From Candidatus Freyarchaeota archaeon (lineage in GTDB: Archaea > Asgardarchaeota > Jordiarchaeia > Jordiarchaeales > Jordiarchaeaceae): 64,000 nucleotides of DNA. The DNA lies in the NCBI GenBank assembly GCA_030587365.1, contig JAUQZE010000027.1:1-64000 (forward strand), written 5' to 3'. The notes beneath the pieces are model-generated. The model was not told the origin of the DNA, did not search any database, and saw only the letters and a program-made list of their open reading frames with translations. Positions 26,101 through 35,488 of this stretch are shown piece by piece (the stretch's first letter is position 1; each line of letters opens with the position of its first letter). The position numbers and the translations under genes were made by a program.

Positions 26101-29100
26101 ATGTAGCATCGGGGGTATCTACCGCTACCAGATTGGTTTCAAGCCCTCATAGGTATTCTTCAAACTTTAGAAAAAATACAAGAAGATTATGAGAATTATA
26201 AGTTTCAAGCCCTCATAGGTATTCTTCAAACTTTTCTGACTTCTCTTTCTAGGTTGTTTTTTCTAGGGTTTCAAGCCCTCATAGGTATTCTTCAAACTTG
26301 TTATATCCGTCTGTGCCTGTACCATCTGAGTTTGGTTTCAAGCCCTCATAGGTATTCTTCAAACTACCCAATAGAATATTTGTATTAATGGCGTAATAAA
26401 GTTTCAAGCCCTCATAGGTATTCTTCAAACTTGAACGAATTAGAAAAATATGATATTAGAATTCGAGGTTTCAAGCCCTCATAGGTATTCTTCAAACTAT
26501 TGTATGCGTGATGCGGAAATTTGTTATAAAGTTGTTTCAAGCCCTCATAGGTATTCTTCAAACTTATCTAACTCCCCTTCTCTTCTGTTTTCCAGAATAG
26601 TTTCAAGCCCTCATAGGTATTCTTCAAACTCACAATCATAGCCTTAGCCTCCAAGTGGAATCCAAGTTTCAAGCCCTCATAGGTATTCTTCAAACCATAT
26701 AAATTAACGCTCTTTGCGTGGTACAAGAAGCGTTTCAAGCCCTCATAGGTATTCTTCAAACTTGATTACCAAAAGTCCTAGAAAATCCCTTTTCAACGTT
26801 TCAAGCCCTCATAGGTATTCTTCAAACTTTGTGGAGTCGATTTTCCAAATATGTCGCAAATTGGTTTCAAGCCCTCATAGGTATTCTTCAAACTAGGGGT
26901 TATAACCAAATTCATCCTCAAATTTTTGAGTTTCAAGCCCTCATAGGTATTCTTCAAACTTCGCGAATTCTAAAAAATTTCTAGTTAGGATTCCAGTTTC
27001 AAGCCCTCATAGGTATTCTTCAAACTAGTAGCAATATCGCCGTATAAAATTGTAATATCAGCGTTTCAAGCCCTCATAGGTATTCTTCAAACGTAAATGA
27101 AAATATAAATGAGCAAGAGTTAGATATAGTTTCAAGCCCTCATAGGTATTCTTCAAACTGGCAGGATTTAATCTTTCTTTAAAAAGAAAAGAAGTTTCAA
27201 GCCCTCATAGGTATTCTTCAAACAGTGTCCAAAGATGAGCATAGAAACCATAAAAAGAAGTTTCAAGCCCTCATAGGTATTCTTCAAACTTCTTTCCTTA
27301 ACCGTTTGGTAGCCCAGTAGGTGAAGTTTCAAGCCCTCATAGGTATTCTTCAAACGCGAATTGCCTAGCTGTGCTCCCTCCAAATGTTCCATGTTTCAAG
27401 CCCTCATAGGTATTCTTCAAACCCATTAACATAACTCCAACCCATAGGAATGTATGGAGTTTCAAGCCCTCATAGGTATTCTTCAAACAAGCGTAAACAT
27501 AGCACAGTAAGTGAAGGGAAATGGGGTTTCAAGCCCTCATAGGTATTCTTCAAACATTTAGGTATAGAACTATTCGGCGCACTTCAACCACGTTTCAAGC
27601 CCTCATAGGTATTCTTCAAACTAGGCAATTTTCACTTTTCCTCCATGTTTAAATAAAGTTTCAAGCCCTCATAGGTATTCTTCAAACTCAATTCACTCAT
27701 TTTTCTATCTCCAAACAAGTCACGTTTCAAGCCCTCATAGGTATTCTTCAAACGAATGCATACATAGCTATACTGGAATATGGTATTGCGTTTCAAGCCC
27801 TCATAGGTATTCTTCAAACCCATATGATACCAGCTATTATATAGCAGATTAGTGGGTTTCAAGCCCTCATAGGTATTCTTCAAACCTTGGACCGGGATAA
27901 GGATAACGCGGGGGTGATAGAGTTTCAAGCCCTCATAGGTATTCTTCAAACCGAAAATAATACGGGCTAGGGGAGGAGAAATAGAACTGTTTCAAGCCCT
28001 CATAGGTATTCTTCAAACACTTCTTCGTATTTTTCCAGAAGTTCAACTTGAGAAGTTTCAAGCCCTCATAGGTATTCTTCAAACAATCATAGATCCGGAT
28101 AAAACAATAAAGGATGAGTAGTTTCAAGCCCTCATAGGTATTCTTCAAACTTCTACTTTTTGGACACCCGCGAGTTCCGAAGCGCAGTTTCAAGCCCTCA
28201 TAGGTATTCTTCAAACTTATTAAAACGCCTAACAATGTAAAGCCTATGGGTAGTTTCAAGCCCTCATAGGTATTCTTCAAACCTCAGGCAATCGCGGATT
28301 ACCGCGAAGGCTACATATGTTTCAAGCCCTCATAGGTATTCTTCAAACGGTAACCTGGAACACCGAGGCTGGTTTAGGAGTTTAGTTTCAAGCCCTCATA
28401 GGTATTCTTCAAACTTAGTTTTAACATACTTGTTATAGCCCAGATGGCAGGTTTCAAGCCCTCATAGGTATTCTTCAAACCCGCTATGTATCCGAATATG
28501 TAAACCGCCACTACCCGGTTTCAAGCCCTCATAGGTATTCTTCAAACTTAACTTTCGAGAGGAAGAAAGACGGGGAGAGTTAGAGTTTCAAGCCCTCATA
28601 GGTATTCTTCAAACGAGCTAAAGGCTTCTCCTACGAGAAAACAGAGAAAAGTTTCAAGCCCTCATAGGTATTCTTCAAACCCCTTATTGCGTAGCGCTTC
28701 AAAATTTCGCTGGCATGTTTCAAGCCCTCATAGGTATTCTTCAAACCGATCGACGCCACACTGGAGGCGTTACAGGATATAGGTTTCAAGCCCTCATAGG
28801 TATTCTTCAAACTCGCTTGGGGCGACATATGGGTTCATTGTCCGTTCGAGTTTCAAGCCCTCATAGGTATTCTTCAAACAATACCCGCGTGGTTGATGTG
28901 GTGGGAACTATAACAGTTTCAAGCCCTCATAGGTATTCTTCAAACCCTGGAACTGGTTCAGCGGGTTTCGCGGCTGGAGGGGTTTCAAGCCCTCATAGGT
29001 ATTCTTCAAACGGGCTGACGCCGTGATAATAACATCGACAGAAGTCGGTTTCAAGCCCTCATAGGTATTCTTCAAACAAAGGATGATGGAACAATTTGCA

Positions 29101-29275
29101 AAGAAGAAGAAGAGTTTCAAGCCCTCATAGGTATTCTTCAAACTCGCAACTTGGAACGGCACCACATGGGCGGATATGTGTTTCAAGCCCTCATAGGTAT
29201 TCTTCAAACTTTTTGCCAATGTCGCCTTGTGTTTGTCATGCGCGAGTTTCAAGCCCTCATAGGTATTCTTCAAAC
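23157..29275 (-). CRISPR. CRISPR array: 93 repeats of 30 bp, 92 spacers
   Basis: The repeat on the + strand begins GTTTCAAGCCCTCATAGG and ends TATTCTTCAAAC. I counted 92 identical copies plus one degenerate copy at 23157-23186. Spacers average 36 nt. On the minus strand the repeat ends GCTTGAAAC, like the 8-nt 5' tags of type I-A/I-B crRNAs. The degenerate copy is at the left, and cas genes flank the right. Both facts place the leader at the right and transcription on the minus strand. One spacer occurs twice (23847-23882 and 24241-24276), and two others are related (25239-25274 and 28946-28981). Frames across the array that encode KNTYEGLK-type peptides are artefacts. Confidence 0.98.
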
Positions 29276-29550
29276 CCTTTATTTTTTGGCTTCTTTTTGC
29301 ATTTAGATGGCTTTTAGGTTTCCTTTTTTAGGAGTCTTGCTGTCGACCCTTATTGTTGCATTTTTCTCGGGGGATCGACGAATGTTTGTTCTATTTTTTG
29401 ATTGTTATTTTTTGTGGTCTGCCTTTTAAATCTTCAGTCCGATTTAGGACTAAATATTTGGCAAAAGAAAATGAAAATTTTTGAATCAAGTGTGCTAAAA
29501 CCCTTTGAAAAACTTTCAATTTTTTGAGGTAAAGGGTTGATTGTTGGGGT
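29276..29550 (-). promoter_or_regulatory. CRISPR leader
   Basis: This 275-nt AT-rich, gene-free stretch lies between the leader-proximal repeat and cas2. On the minus strand, AAATATTTA near 29,447-29,455 could be a TATA element for pre-crRNA transcription. The assignment follows from repeat orientation and the position of the degenerate terminal repeat. Confidence 0.7.
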
Positions 29551-29814
29551 TCATATTATTGTAGCTGGTTCGCCTTTCGTTGTTCCTATGGTTTCTTTTT
29601 TGAAGTATTTTGTGGTTCTGAGCATGTAGAATGTGACCATGTCGTGGTCTTTGTTTATTGTTTCTGATATTTGGTTTTTTAGTCTTTGAAAGTTTGAGTT
29701 TGATATTTCTCCTTCGAGGACTGAGTTTTGAACCCATGTGAGGTATTTTCTGCCTATTTGGAGTACTTTGTTTACTCTTTCTACTCCCACATCGTATGCC
29801 ATTATGATGTACAT
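29551..29814 (-). CDS. cas2: CRISPR-associated endonuclease Cas2
   Basis: 87 residues, the usual length. MYIIMAYDVGVERVNKVLQI is the first ferredoxin-like strand with the conserved Asp. The typical YLTWVQNSVLEGEIS segment and TKYFKKETIG follow. Cas2 is the scaffold of the Cas1-Cas2 integrase that inserts new spacers. The ATG at 29814 has GGAG 8 nt upstream. It is the last gene of the operon, 18 nt after the cas1 stop, and borders the leader. Confidence 0.96.
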   Translation of the reverse strand: MYIIMAYDVGVERVNKVLQIGRKYLTWVQNSVLEGEISNSNFQRLKNQISETINKDHDMVTFYMLRTTKYFKKETIGTTKGEPATII

Positions 29815-29832
29815 TCGCTGTGCTCCTTCAGT

Positions 29833-30822
29833 TTACCATTCCGCAGTGTAGGGAGTGTAGGATTGTTCTCCTATCAGGTGTTTTTCGATCTTGTATAGTT
29901 CCATCCGTATTAGTCGGTGGTAGGAGACTTTTCTTTTCAGGGTTTTGTGTGTTATTGTCGTTTGTAGCTTTTTTTCGTATTCTTCTACGAATGTTTTTCG
30001 GCCTTTTTCGTTTAGTAAGACGCCGTCGAGTTCTTTCATGAAGTTTGACGGGGTTAGCATGTTTTTGTTGGTGAGGGTGAATATCACCCTGTCTACTATT
30101 AGTGGTTTGAAGACTTCTGCTACGTCGAGGTTTAGGGTGAATTTTCGGAAGTTTGTAGTATGGAGGAAACCTATTCTTGGATCTAGGTGGGTCTTGTAGA
30201 TTTCTCCTAGTACTGTGGTGTAGAGGAGGCTGTTGCCGAAGCTTATTAGGGAATCAAGTCTGCTTTGGGGCGGTCTTCTTGTTCTCTTGGTGTAGTGGTA
30301 TTCGGGGTTTTTTATGATTTGGTTGAATGCGGTGTAGTATTCTTCCCTTGCTTGCCCTTCTAGCGCCATCAGTTTGTCTACTCCGACTACTTGGAGGTTG
30401 GGTTGTGTTTCTTGCATTTTGTTTATGGGGTTTTCTAGGTCGCACCCCCTACTGTTATAGTATTTCAAGTTTTTAATCATGTTTTCAATTGCTCCGGAAA
30501 CGAATTTTGATGCGAGTTCGAGTCTGGTTTTTTGGTTGAGATAGTGTTCCGCTTGGTGTAGGGTCATGTAGCCTGAGTTGTAGTGTTCTCGCGGGTAGAA
30601 GCTTCCGATATAGTATCCGTAGTAGTTAAAGAAGTGTAGCGTTATCTCGTTAGAAGATAGGAACTCTAGCAGTTTCTTATTCAGACTTATTTCTCCGAAA
30701 GCGTATATCTCCCCGGTTTCCGCTATGGGTAGGAATCTTTTTCCTGTTTCACTCACGAAGCACAGCGTATTCCCTTCCCTTTTGAGCTCTCCGCTGGTGA
30801 AAACATATATTCTCTCCTTCAA
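29833..30822 (-). CDS. cas1: CRISPR-associated integrase Cas1 (type I-B)
   Basis: 329 residues. The N-terminal beta domain reads IYVFTSGELKREGNTLCF. The helical catalytic domain has the metal ligands in MALEGQAREEYY (Glu), GFLHTTNFRKFTLNLDVAEVFKP (His, Asp). It integrates protospacers at the leader end of the array. The frame extends to GTG 30849, but I place the start at TTG 30822: AAGGAGGG lies about 7 nt upstream and type I Cas1 proteins begin right at this strand. With this start the gene follows cas4 by 14 nt instead of overlapping it. Confidence 0.96.
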   Translation of the reverse strand: MKERIYVFTSGELKREGNTLCFVSETGKRFLPIAETGEIYAFGEISLNKKLLEFLSSNEITLHFFNYYGYYIGSFYPREHYNSGYMTLHQAEHYLNQKTRLELASKFVSGAIENMIKNLKYYNSRGCDLENPINKMQETQPNLQVVGVDKLMALEGQAREEYYTAFNQIIKNPEYHYTKRTRRPPQSRLDSLISFGNSLLYTTVLGEIYKTHLDPRIGFLHTTNFRKFTLNLDVAEVFKPLIVDRVIFTLTNKNMLTPSNFMKELDGVLLNEKGRKTFVEEYEKKLQTTITHKTLKRKVSYHRLIRMELYKIEKHLIGEQSYTPYTAEW

Positions 30823-30836
30823 TATTTCTCCCTCCT

Positions 30837-31373
30837 TCATGTCCAGCACATGTCTTTGTATGCGCAGTTCCTGCAGAAGGGTGATTTTGTGGGTGGGGGT
30901 GGTAGTTCCTGTTCTACTATGTATCTTATTTGTCCTAGCGTATTCAGAAGTGTTCCCTCTAGTTCAGGGGTTAGGGTGATTTCGATTTTCTTTTTCTCCT
31001 TTGGAATGAGGATTTCCCCTGTAGTGTCAATGCCTGCTTCCTTAAGCCTGTAGAGATAGTAGGAAAGTTGCATTTTGGCGGCGTTCAAGTATTTTGAGGA
31101 TGTTTTTACTTCGCAGATTGTTTTGCTCTGACCCTTTATTATATCGATTTTGATTCCGTCAAGGGCTATTTCACGCTTCATTCTCGGATAGTGTATCTCG
31201 TGTACTGCACGACCCATGTCTAAGGCTTCGTAGTCTTCGTCTGGTGTGATTTCTCGTCCCATTAGCCAAACTTCTCTTTCACAGACGTGGTAGTACCAGA
31301 CCAGTGTTCCGGTTATGATTTTACCAGATTGCAGGATGTATGGTGTTTCGTTTATACCCTGTTTCTCGGTCAT
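30837..31373 (-). CDS. cas4: CRISPR-associated exonuclease Cas4
   Basis: 178 residues of the RecB-like nuclease family. The iron-sulfur cysteines are one in YYHVCEREVW near the N terminus and three in FCRNCAYKDMC at the end. Nuclease residues are seen in GRAVHE, the ICEVKTS motif and QLSYYLYRL. Cas4 trims and selects PAM-proximal ends of new spacers. ATG at 31373 is chosen because GGAGGAG sits 4 nt upstream; it overlaps the end of cas3 by about 53 nt, so the two are translationally coupled. A longer frame to 31400 lacks this support. Confidence 0.93.
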   Translation of the reverse strand: MTEKQGINETPYILQSGKIITGTLVWYYHVCEREVWLMGREITPDEDYEALDMGRAVHEIHYPRMKREIALDGIKIDIIKGQSKTICEVKTSSKYLNAAKMQLSYYLYRLKEAGIDTTGEILIPKEKKKIEITLTPELEGTLLNTLGQIRYIVEQELPPPPTKSPFCRNCAYKDMCWT

Positions 31374-33696
31374 ACATCTCCTCCACATACTTTTCTCCAA
31401 GATATCGGATTGTTGTTTCTTGAATCGTCTCTTTCTGGTGACAGTCTTGCTTTCTTATGTTTAGTATATAATCCTCTAGCTTCACCCTAGCGGCTCTCAG
31501 AATGGCTCTTTTCTTGAAAGTGTCATCACCCCTCTCTGCCTTTCGGAACTCCTCAAGACGTTTAGTAAATTCCATGAGGGCTTCTTTAGCCTCAGGATCA
31601 TACTCTACGAATATTGCCTCTGTCGGCTCATCTTCTATTAAACTAAATTCTGAGAGATTATCGAAATTTAATTCCACAATACTTTTAATGTTACTTTTTG
31701 ACTCGTCGGAGTCACAGTATCCTTCGTAGTGAGCTTGCTTCTGGAAGTATTCTCTAACCATTTTCAGAAAGTCCTTTTCGGATGCTTCTCGCTTTTCCTC
31801 TAATAACTTTTTAGATATTCTTACGTGTTCCTTACTGTAGACCCTAGTTGCGTACGGATTTCCCTTCTCGTCTCTTAGGTTTATGATGTGAACTTCGCCC
31901 TTATCGAGCCTTCCAGACCTGTTGCATCTCCCCGCAACTTGATTAATTGAGTCTGTAGGAGCTATATCCCTTATCACAGCATCGAAGTCTAGGTCAACTC
32001 CAGCTTCTACCACTTGGGTGGAAACAACCAGAACCTTTCTCTTCCCTTCTCTGAGGAGCCCCTTTATGAGTTCGACTCTTCTCTTCCTTTCCTTTGGAAT
32101 TATGTTTGTTGAAAGATATGCGATGACTGGTAGGTTTGTGTCATCCAGCTTCTCATCGTCGACGCCTATCCTAATTATTTCCCCCGTCATACTTCTAAGG
32201 TTTTCATACAATTCGATAGAGGACTGGATCGTGTTAACAACAACAAGAAGTGACTGGCATCTTTTCCATAGTTCCTGAGCTAGTTTCGCCGCATCTTTTA
32301 TGTTCATTTCCTCAGGGTTGTAGCGCAGATGGGTTCTGTCCAGTTTCTCAAAGTACTTCGGGGAGTGGGGTACAAGCTCTACTGCCTCGCCTTCTCCGAA
32401 TATTAGGGGTTGCGTTGCGGTCATAAGAATTACATGAGATGATGTTTTCTCAGTGAGGTTTTTGAAAAGTTCTCTGGTCAGACGCCAGTACTCGATGGGG
32501 ATTGTTTGAACCTCGTCAAGGATGATTATAGCGTTTGCCATGTTATGGAACTTCTTCAAGAAGCTGTTTCTGTAGCCAACTAATGTATGCATAAGCTGAA
32601 CAAATGTTGTCACAATTATTTCGGAGTTCCAAGATTCCTGCAGCTCTAAGGCCTGGTGAAGTGGAACCTCATCCTCCGAGACTGGAATGGAAAGATGGTG
32701 ATGTTTCAGAAGCACTTCCGGATTAATGCTGCAACCTCCCTTCCTAAGAACATCGGAGAAAACCTCATTTGTCTGTTCTATTATGTTGACGAAGGGAAGG
32801 CAGTAAATGATTCGCGGTGAAACGCCCTGTTCTATAAGCTGTTCTCTCAGTTTCAGAGCTACTGATAGGGATAACAGCGTCTTACCGCTTCCCGTGGGCG
32901 CTGTTATGGTCATTATCCTTGGTGGAACATCAAGCTTCTCTAGGAAATGCATCACGCTTTCGTAGAGTTCGTTACGCAGCTCATCCATAGTGCTCTGCTT
33001 TCTGAAAACTGCTTTCCTATACTCATCGACTATATTTTGTGGCAGAGTTCGTCTCTGGGCTTTACTAATCTTCGCTGCATCCTTTTTATCTGCGTCTATA
33101 AGCGCTGAGAATAATATCAGCGTCTTGAAGTATTCGTCCCAACCAGTCTTAGTTCCCCTAGTTGCATGAAATAATCCCTGTCCGATATTATTTCTAGCTT
33201 CACCAATATTTGTAATAAATTCGTCGATTCCTTGAACTCCTATTTCTGAAAGTTCAGTAGAAATCTTGGGTAAGTTTTCTTCTATGGATTCTAATTGACT
33301 CTGAGGGGAGGGAGGGAACTCCCGGAACTTGTTAAGGGTTTCTGAGAAATTTATTAGGTTACCATGGTGTTTAAGAACGCACAGATACGCAACGGTCGTC
33401 AAAAAGGGATCTTTAAACTTGCGGCTTACATTCCAAGCTGTGAATATCGCGGAAAGGGGGGCGTGGCTCCTCAGCTTTTTTTCAATTTTCTCCCCCTGAA
33501 GGTTTCTCTGGAAGTATGCGGAGTACTTTCCGAAGTCATGGGTTTTCCCCACTATTTCTGCAACTTTAACAAGTGCTTCATTATTTATTCTCGTAGATTT
33601 TACATAGTGAGCGCTAGCCTCACCCACATCTCTCAAGTGGTCCTTAAGAAGATGTGCAGGATGAGAGAAAAACGGCTTACTCCATAAAGACGCCAT
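31321..33696 (-). CDS. cas3: CRISPR-associated helicase-nuclease Cas3 (HD-helicase fusion)
   Basis: 791 residues. The N-terminal HD nuclease domain (FFSHPAHLLKDHLRDV, then VGKTHDFGKYSAYFQ) precedes a superfamily 2 helicase with Walker A TAPTGSGKT, the DEVQ box (ILDEVQTIP), MTATQP and the late motif DINQVAGRCNR-like stretch (TDSINQVAGRCNRSGR). Cas3 is recruited to DNA bound by Cascade and degrades it. ATG at 33696 with GGTGAGG just upstream is preferred to GTG 33705. It overlaps the end of cas5. All catalytic motifs are intact, so interference should be active. Confidence 0.96.
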   Translation of the reverse strand: MASLWSKPFFSHPAHLLKDHLRDVGEASAHYVKSTRINNEALVKVAEIVGKTHDFGKYSAYFQRNLQGEKIEKKLRSHAPLSAIFTAWNVSRKFKDPFLTTVAYLCVLKHHGNLINFSETLNKFREFPPSPQSQLESIEENLPKISTELSEIGVQGIDEFITNIGEARNNIGQGLFHATRGTKTGWDEYFKTLILFSALIDADKKDAAKISKAQRRTLPQNIVDEYRKAVFRKQSTMDELRNELYESVMHFLEKLDVPPRIMTITAPTGSGKTLLSLSVALKLREQLIEQGVSPRIIYCLPFVNIIEQTNEVFSDVLRKGGCSINPEVLLKHHHLSIPVSEDEVPLHQALELQESWNSEIIVTTFVQLMHTLVGYRNSFLKKFHNMANAIIILDEVQTIPIEYWRLTRELFKNLTEKTSSHVILMTATQPLIFGEGEAVELVPHSPKYFEKLDRTHLRYNPEEMNIKDAAKLAQELWKRCQSLLVVVNTIQSSIELYENLRSMTGEIIRIGVDDEKLDDTNLPVIAYLSTNIIPKERKRRVELIKGLLREGKRKVLVVSTQVVEAGVDLDFDAVIRDIAPTDSINQVAGRCNRSGRLDKGEVHIINLRDEKGNPYATRVYSKEHVRISKKLLEEKREASEKDFLKMVREYFQKQAHYEGYCDSDESKSNIKSIVELNFDNLSEFSLIEDEPTEAIFVEYDPEAKEALMEFTKRLEEFRKAERGDDTFKKRAILRAARVKLEDYILNIRKQDCHQKETIQETTIRYLGEKYVEEMYDRETGYKRNTIHPAIW

Positions 33697-34408
33697 AGAC
33701 CTCACCCTCTGGCAGCTCGCATTTGAAGGATTCTCCTTTAACCCTAGCTTTCACTGGTTTTCCCTCGCTCTCATAGACAAAATCGTCCAGACGCTCTATC
33801 TTCCTGCCTGTAGAGAATGAAATTGGAACCCGTTCCTCCCTATATATTTTGATTCCCTCATTTGGAATTATCTCGATTCTTGAAGCTAAAACCACTGTGG
33901 AAACTGCTATGGGCTCGCTGAATTCCTTGACTTCCGCTTTCAACCCTGATACGAAGGAAAGGGTGGCGGGGCACCCTGAGAGTCCTAGACTTGGGGGATA
34001 AACAAATTTTCTAGACGTGATTCTCTGGCGAATTTCATTCATTGTGTCGTGGTTGACAAAAACGCGGTACTTGACGCTTGTGCTTGGAGGCTCTGGTAGC
34101 ACAAATTCAAGCGCTGTTGGAACCCTTTGGGATCTTCCTCTTAGCCTTTCTTCGGAAACCGTGTCGGTGTCAAGGTAGTTTACTTGTTGAACTATTTTTC
34201 TTACTGGTGTTCTCAAGGCAATTGCAATTTTGCATTTATCTAGGGAGAATTCCTCGTAGTAGGAATCTTTTTCTCTGCCTAGTATTGCAGCCAGCATTCC
34301 TACAATTGCGCTTCTCGGTGGGAAGGCATAGCTGAGTGAGCTTGAGGTCGAATAGAACTTTCTGAAATGCGCAAAGAACCCAGAGATATCGAACACTAAG
34401 AGCTCCAA
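33677..34408 (-). CDS. cas5: Cascade subunit Cas5 (type I-B)
   Basis: 243 residues. The N-terminal FDISGFFAHFRKFYSTSSSL, then SYAFPPRSAIVGMLAAILG is the Cas5 RAMP signature. SRKFVYPPSLGLSGCPA lies mid-protein. Cas5 binds the 5' tag of crRNA in the Cascade complex. It lies between cas7 (15-nt gap) and cas3 (overlap), the normal I-B position. Confidence 0.95.
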   Translation of the reverse strand: MELLVFDISGFFAHFRKFYSTSSSLSYAFPPRSAIVGMLAAILGREKDSYYEEFSLDKCKIAIALRTPVRKIVQQVNYLDTDTVSEERLRGRSQRVPTALEFVLPEPPSTSVKYRVFVNHDTMNEIRQRITSRKFVYPPSLGLSGCPATLSFVSGLKAEVKEFSEPIAVSTVVLASRIEIIPNEGIKIYREERVPISFSTGRKIERLDDFVYESEGKPVKARVKGESFKCELPEGEVYGVFME

Positions 34409-34423
34409 TCTCCAGAATGCCTC

Positions 34424-35458
34424 CTAGTCTGAAATAATGAGGTTCTGCTCGTTTAAAAAGTCGCCTTCGTGAGGTAGCTTGACAACAATCCCCTTTAGTT
34501 CCTCTGTCTCCTCTAGGGCCTCTGTCAATTTTTTCTTTTCAATCCAACTGATTTCCCCACTCTCCATTATGTACACTTTTTCTATCCTGTTCTCAAGTTC
34601 TTTAAGTTTTTCAAGGAAACGTGAATAACCAAGTTTTATATCCGCTATACCTCTCACCTGTTTTTCCCACTCTCCATCAATATAGTATCTTAGGTCGCCT
34701 ATGAGGGTCTCCTTGTCTTTGTACTCCACTCTGAGGTATAAGTGAGGTTCTTGGCCTATTTTGCTTCTCGTTGTTGCTCCTAACTTTAACGCATCCCAGA
34801 GTGCATTGTCCAATATTTTCGCATCTGTTTCCGTAAGCCTTGTATCCAAGGCTCGCATACCACTTACAATGCCGTAGAATGCGATTAAGGAGTAGTAGAC
34901 TCTCCAATCTCTGCCCATTGTTCCATACCGTTCTTCCTCCTCTCTTGCCTCTCTTCCAACGAAAATCGAGGTTATGGTAGAAGATTCTACAATTTCGACA
35001 GGATGCAGTGAATATCCCCAGCTAAACTGCACAGGACCTGTAAAGTTCGCCGAAGCTCCCTTTTCTTTCCCTTTCGCCCTTATCGCTATAGTGGCACCGA
35101 ACATCCTTGCGTCTATGCAGAGCTTCGGAACAGTCGTAACCCAATCCGTATCTCCTCTCTTTCCCTTTTCTTTACTCAGTTTTACAGTCTTATCATCTGT
35201 CAATTGTTCACGCAGTTTTTCTCCTCTTTCATCGCTTGTTACGTTTTTTCCCTCAACAGTGGTTACCCACACGTATTTTTCTCCGAATTTTTTTATGATG
35301 TAATCTCTGAAGTAGCGTTTGAGCCTCAAGTCAGATACTAGATTTATGTTCGTCCTTGGATCCATTCGAGGTTTATTCTCCTCATCAGGGTCGCCGTTGG
35401 GGTTGCAGAGTTTGGCCCCGTATATGAAAAGTATTTCACTATTTTTCACATCACTCAT
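34424..35458 (-). CDS. cas7: Cascade backbone subunit Cas7 (Csh2 type, I-B)
   Basis: 344 residues. IYGAKLCNPNGDPDEENKPR, then MDPRTNINLVSDLRLKRYFRDY is diagnostic of Csh2/Cas7. TGPVQFSWGYSLHPVEIV follows in the middle of the protein. Cas7 forms the helical filament along the crRNA spacer. ATG at 35458 has a purine-rich GGGAGTGA upstream. It follows cas8b by 30 nt. Confidence 0.96.
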   Translation of the reverse strand: MSDVKNSEILFIYGAKLCNPNGDPDEENKPRMDPRTNINLVSDLRLKRYFRDYIIKKFGEKYVWVTTVEGKNVTSDERGEKLREQLTDDKTVKLSKEKGKRGDTDWVTTVPKLCIDARMFGATIAIRAKGKEKGASANFTGPVQFSWGYSLHPVEIVESSTITSIFVGREAREEEERYGTMGRDWRVYYSLIAFYGIVSGMRALDTRLTETDAKILDNALWDALKLGATTRSKIGQEPHLYLRVEYKDKETLIGDLRYYIDGEWEKQVRGIADIKLGYSRFLEKLKELENRIEKVYIMESGEISWIEKKKLTEALEETEELKGIVVKLPHEGDFLNEQNLIISD

Positions 35459-35488
35459 TTTTCTTCACTCCCTTTTGTTATTATCAAA

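Noticed and set aside
23351..29317. Many open frames across the array encoding repeats such as FQALIGILQT, VSSPHRYSSN and KNTYEGLK
   Set aside because: They are translations of the 30-bp CRISPR repeat in different frames; no start signals, and spacer lengths break the frames.
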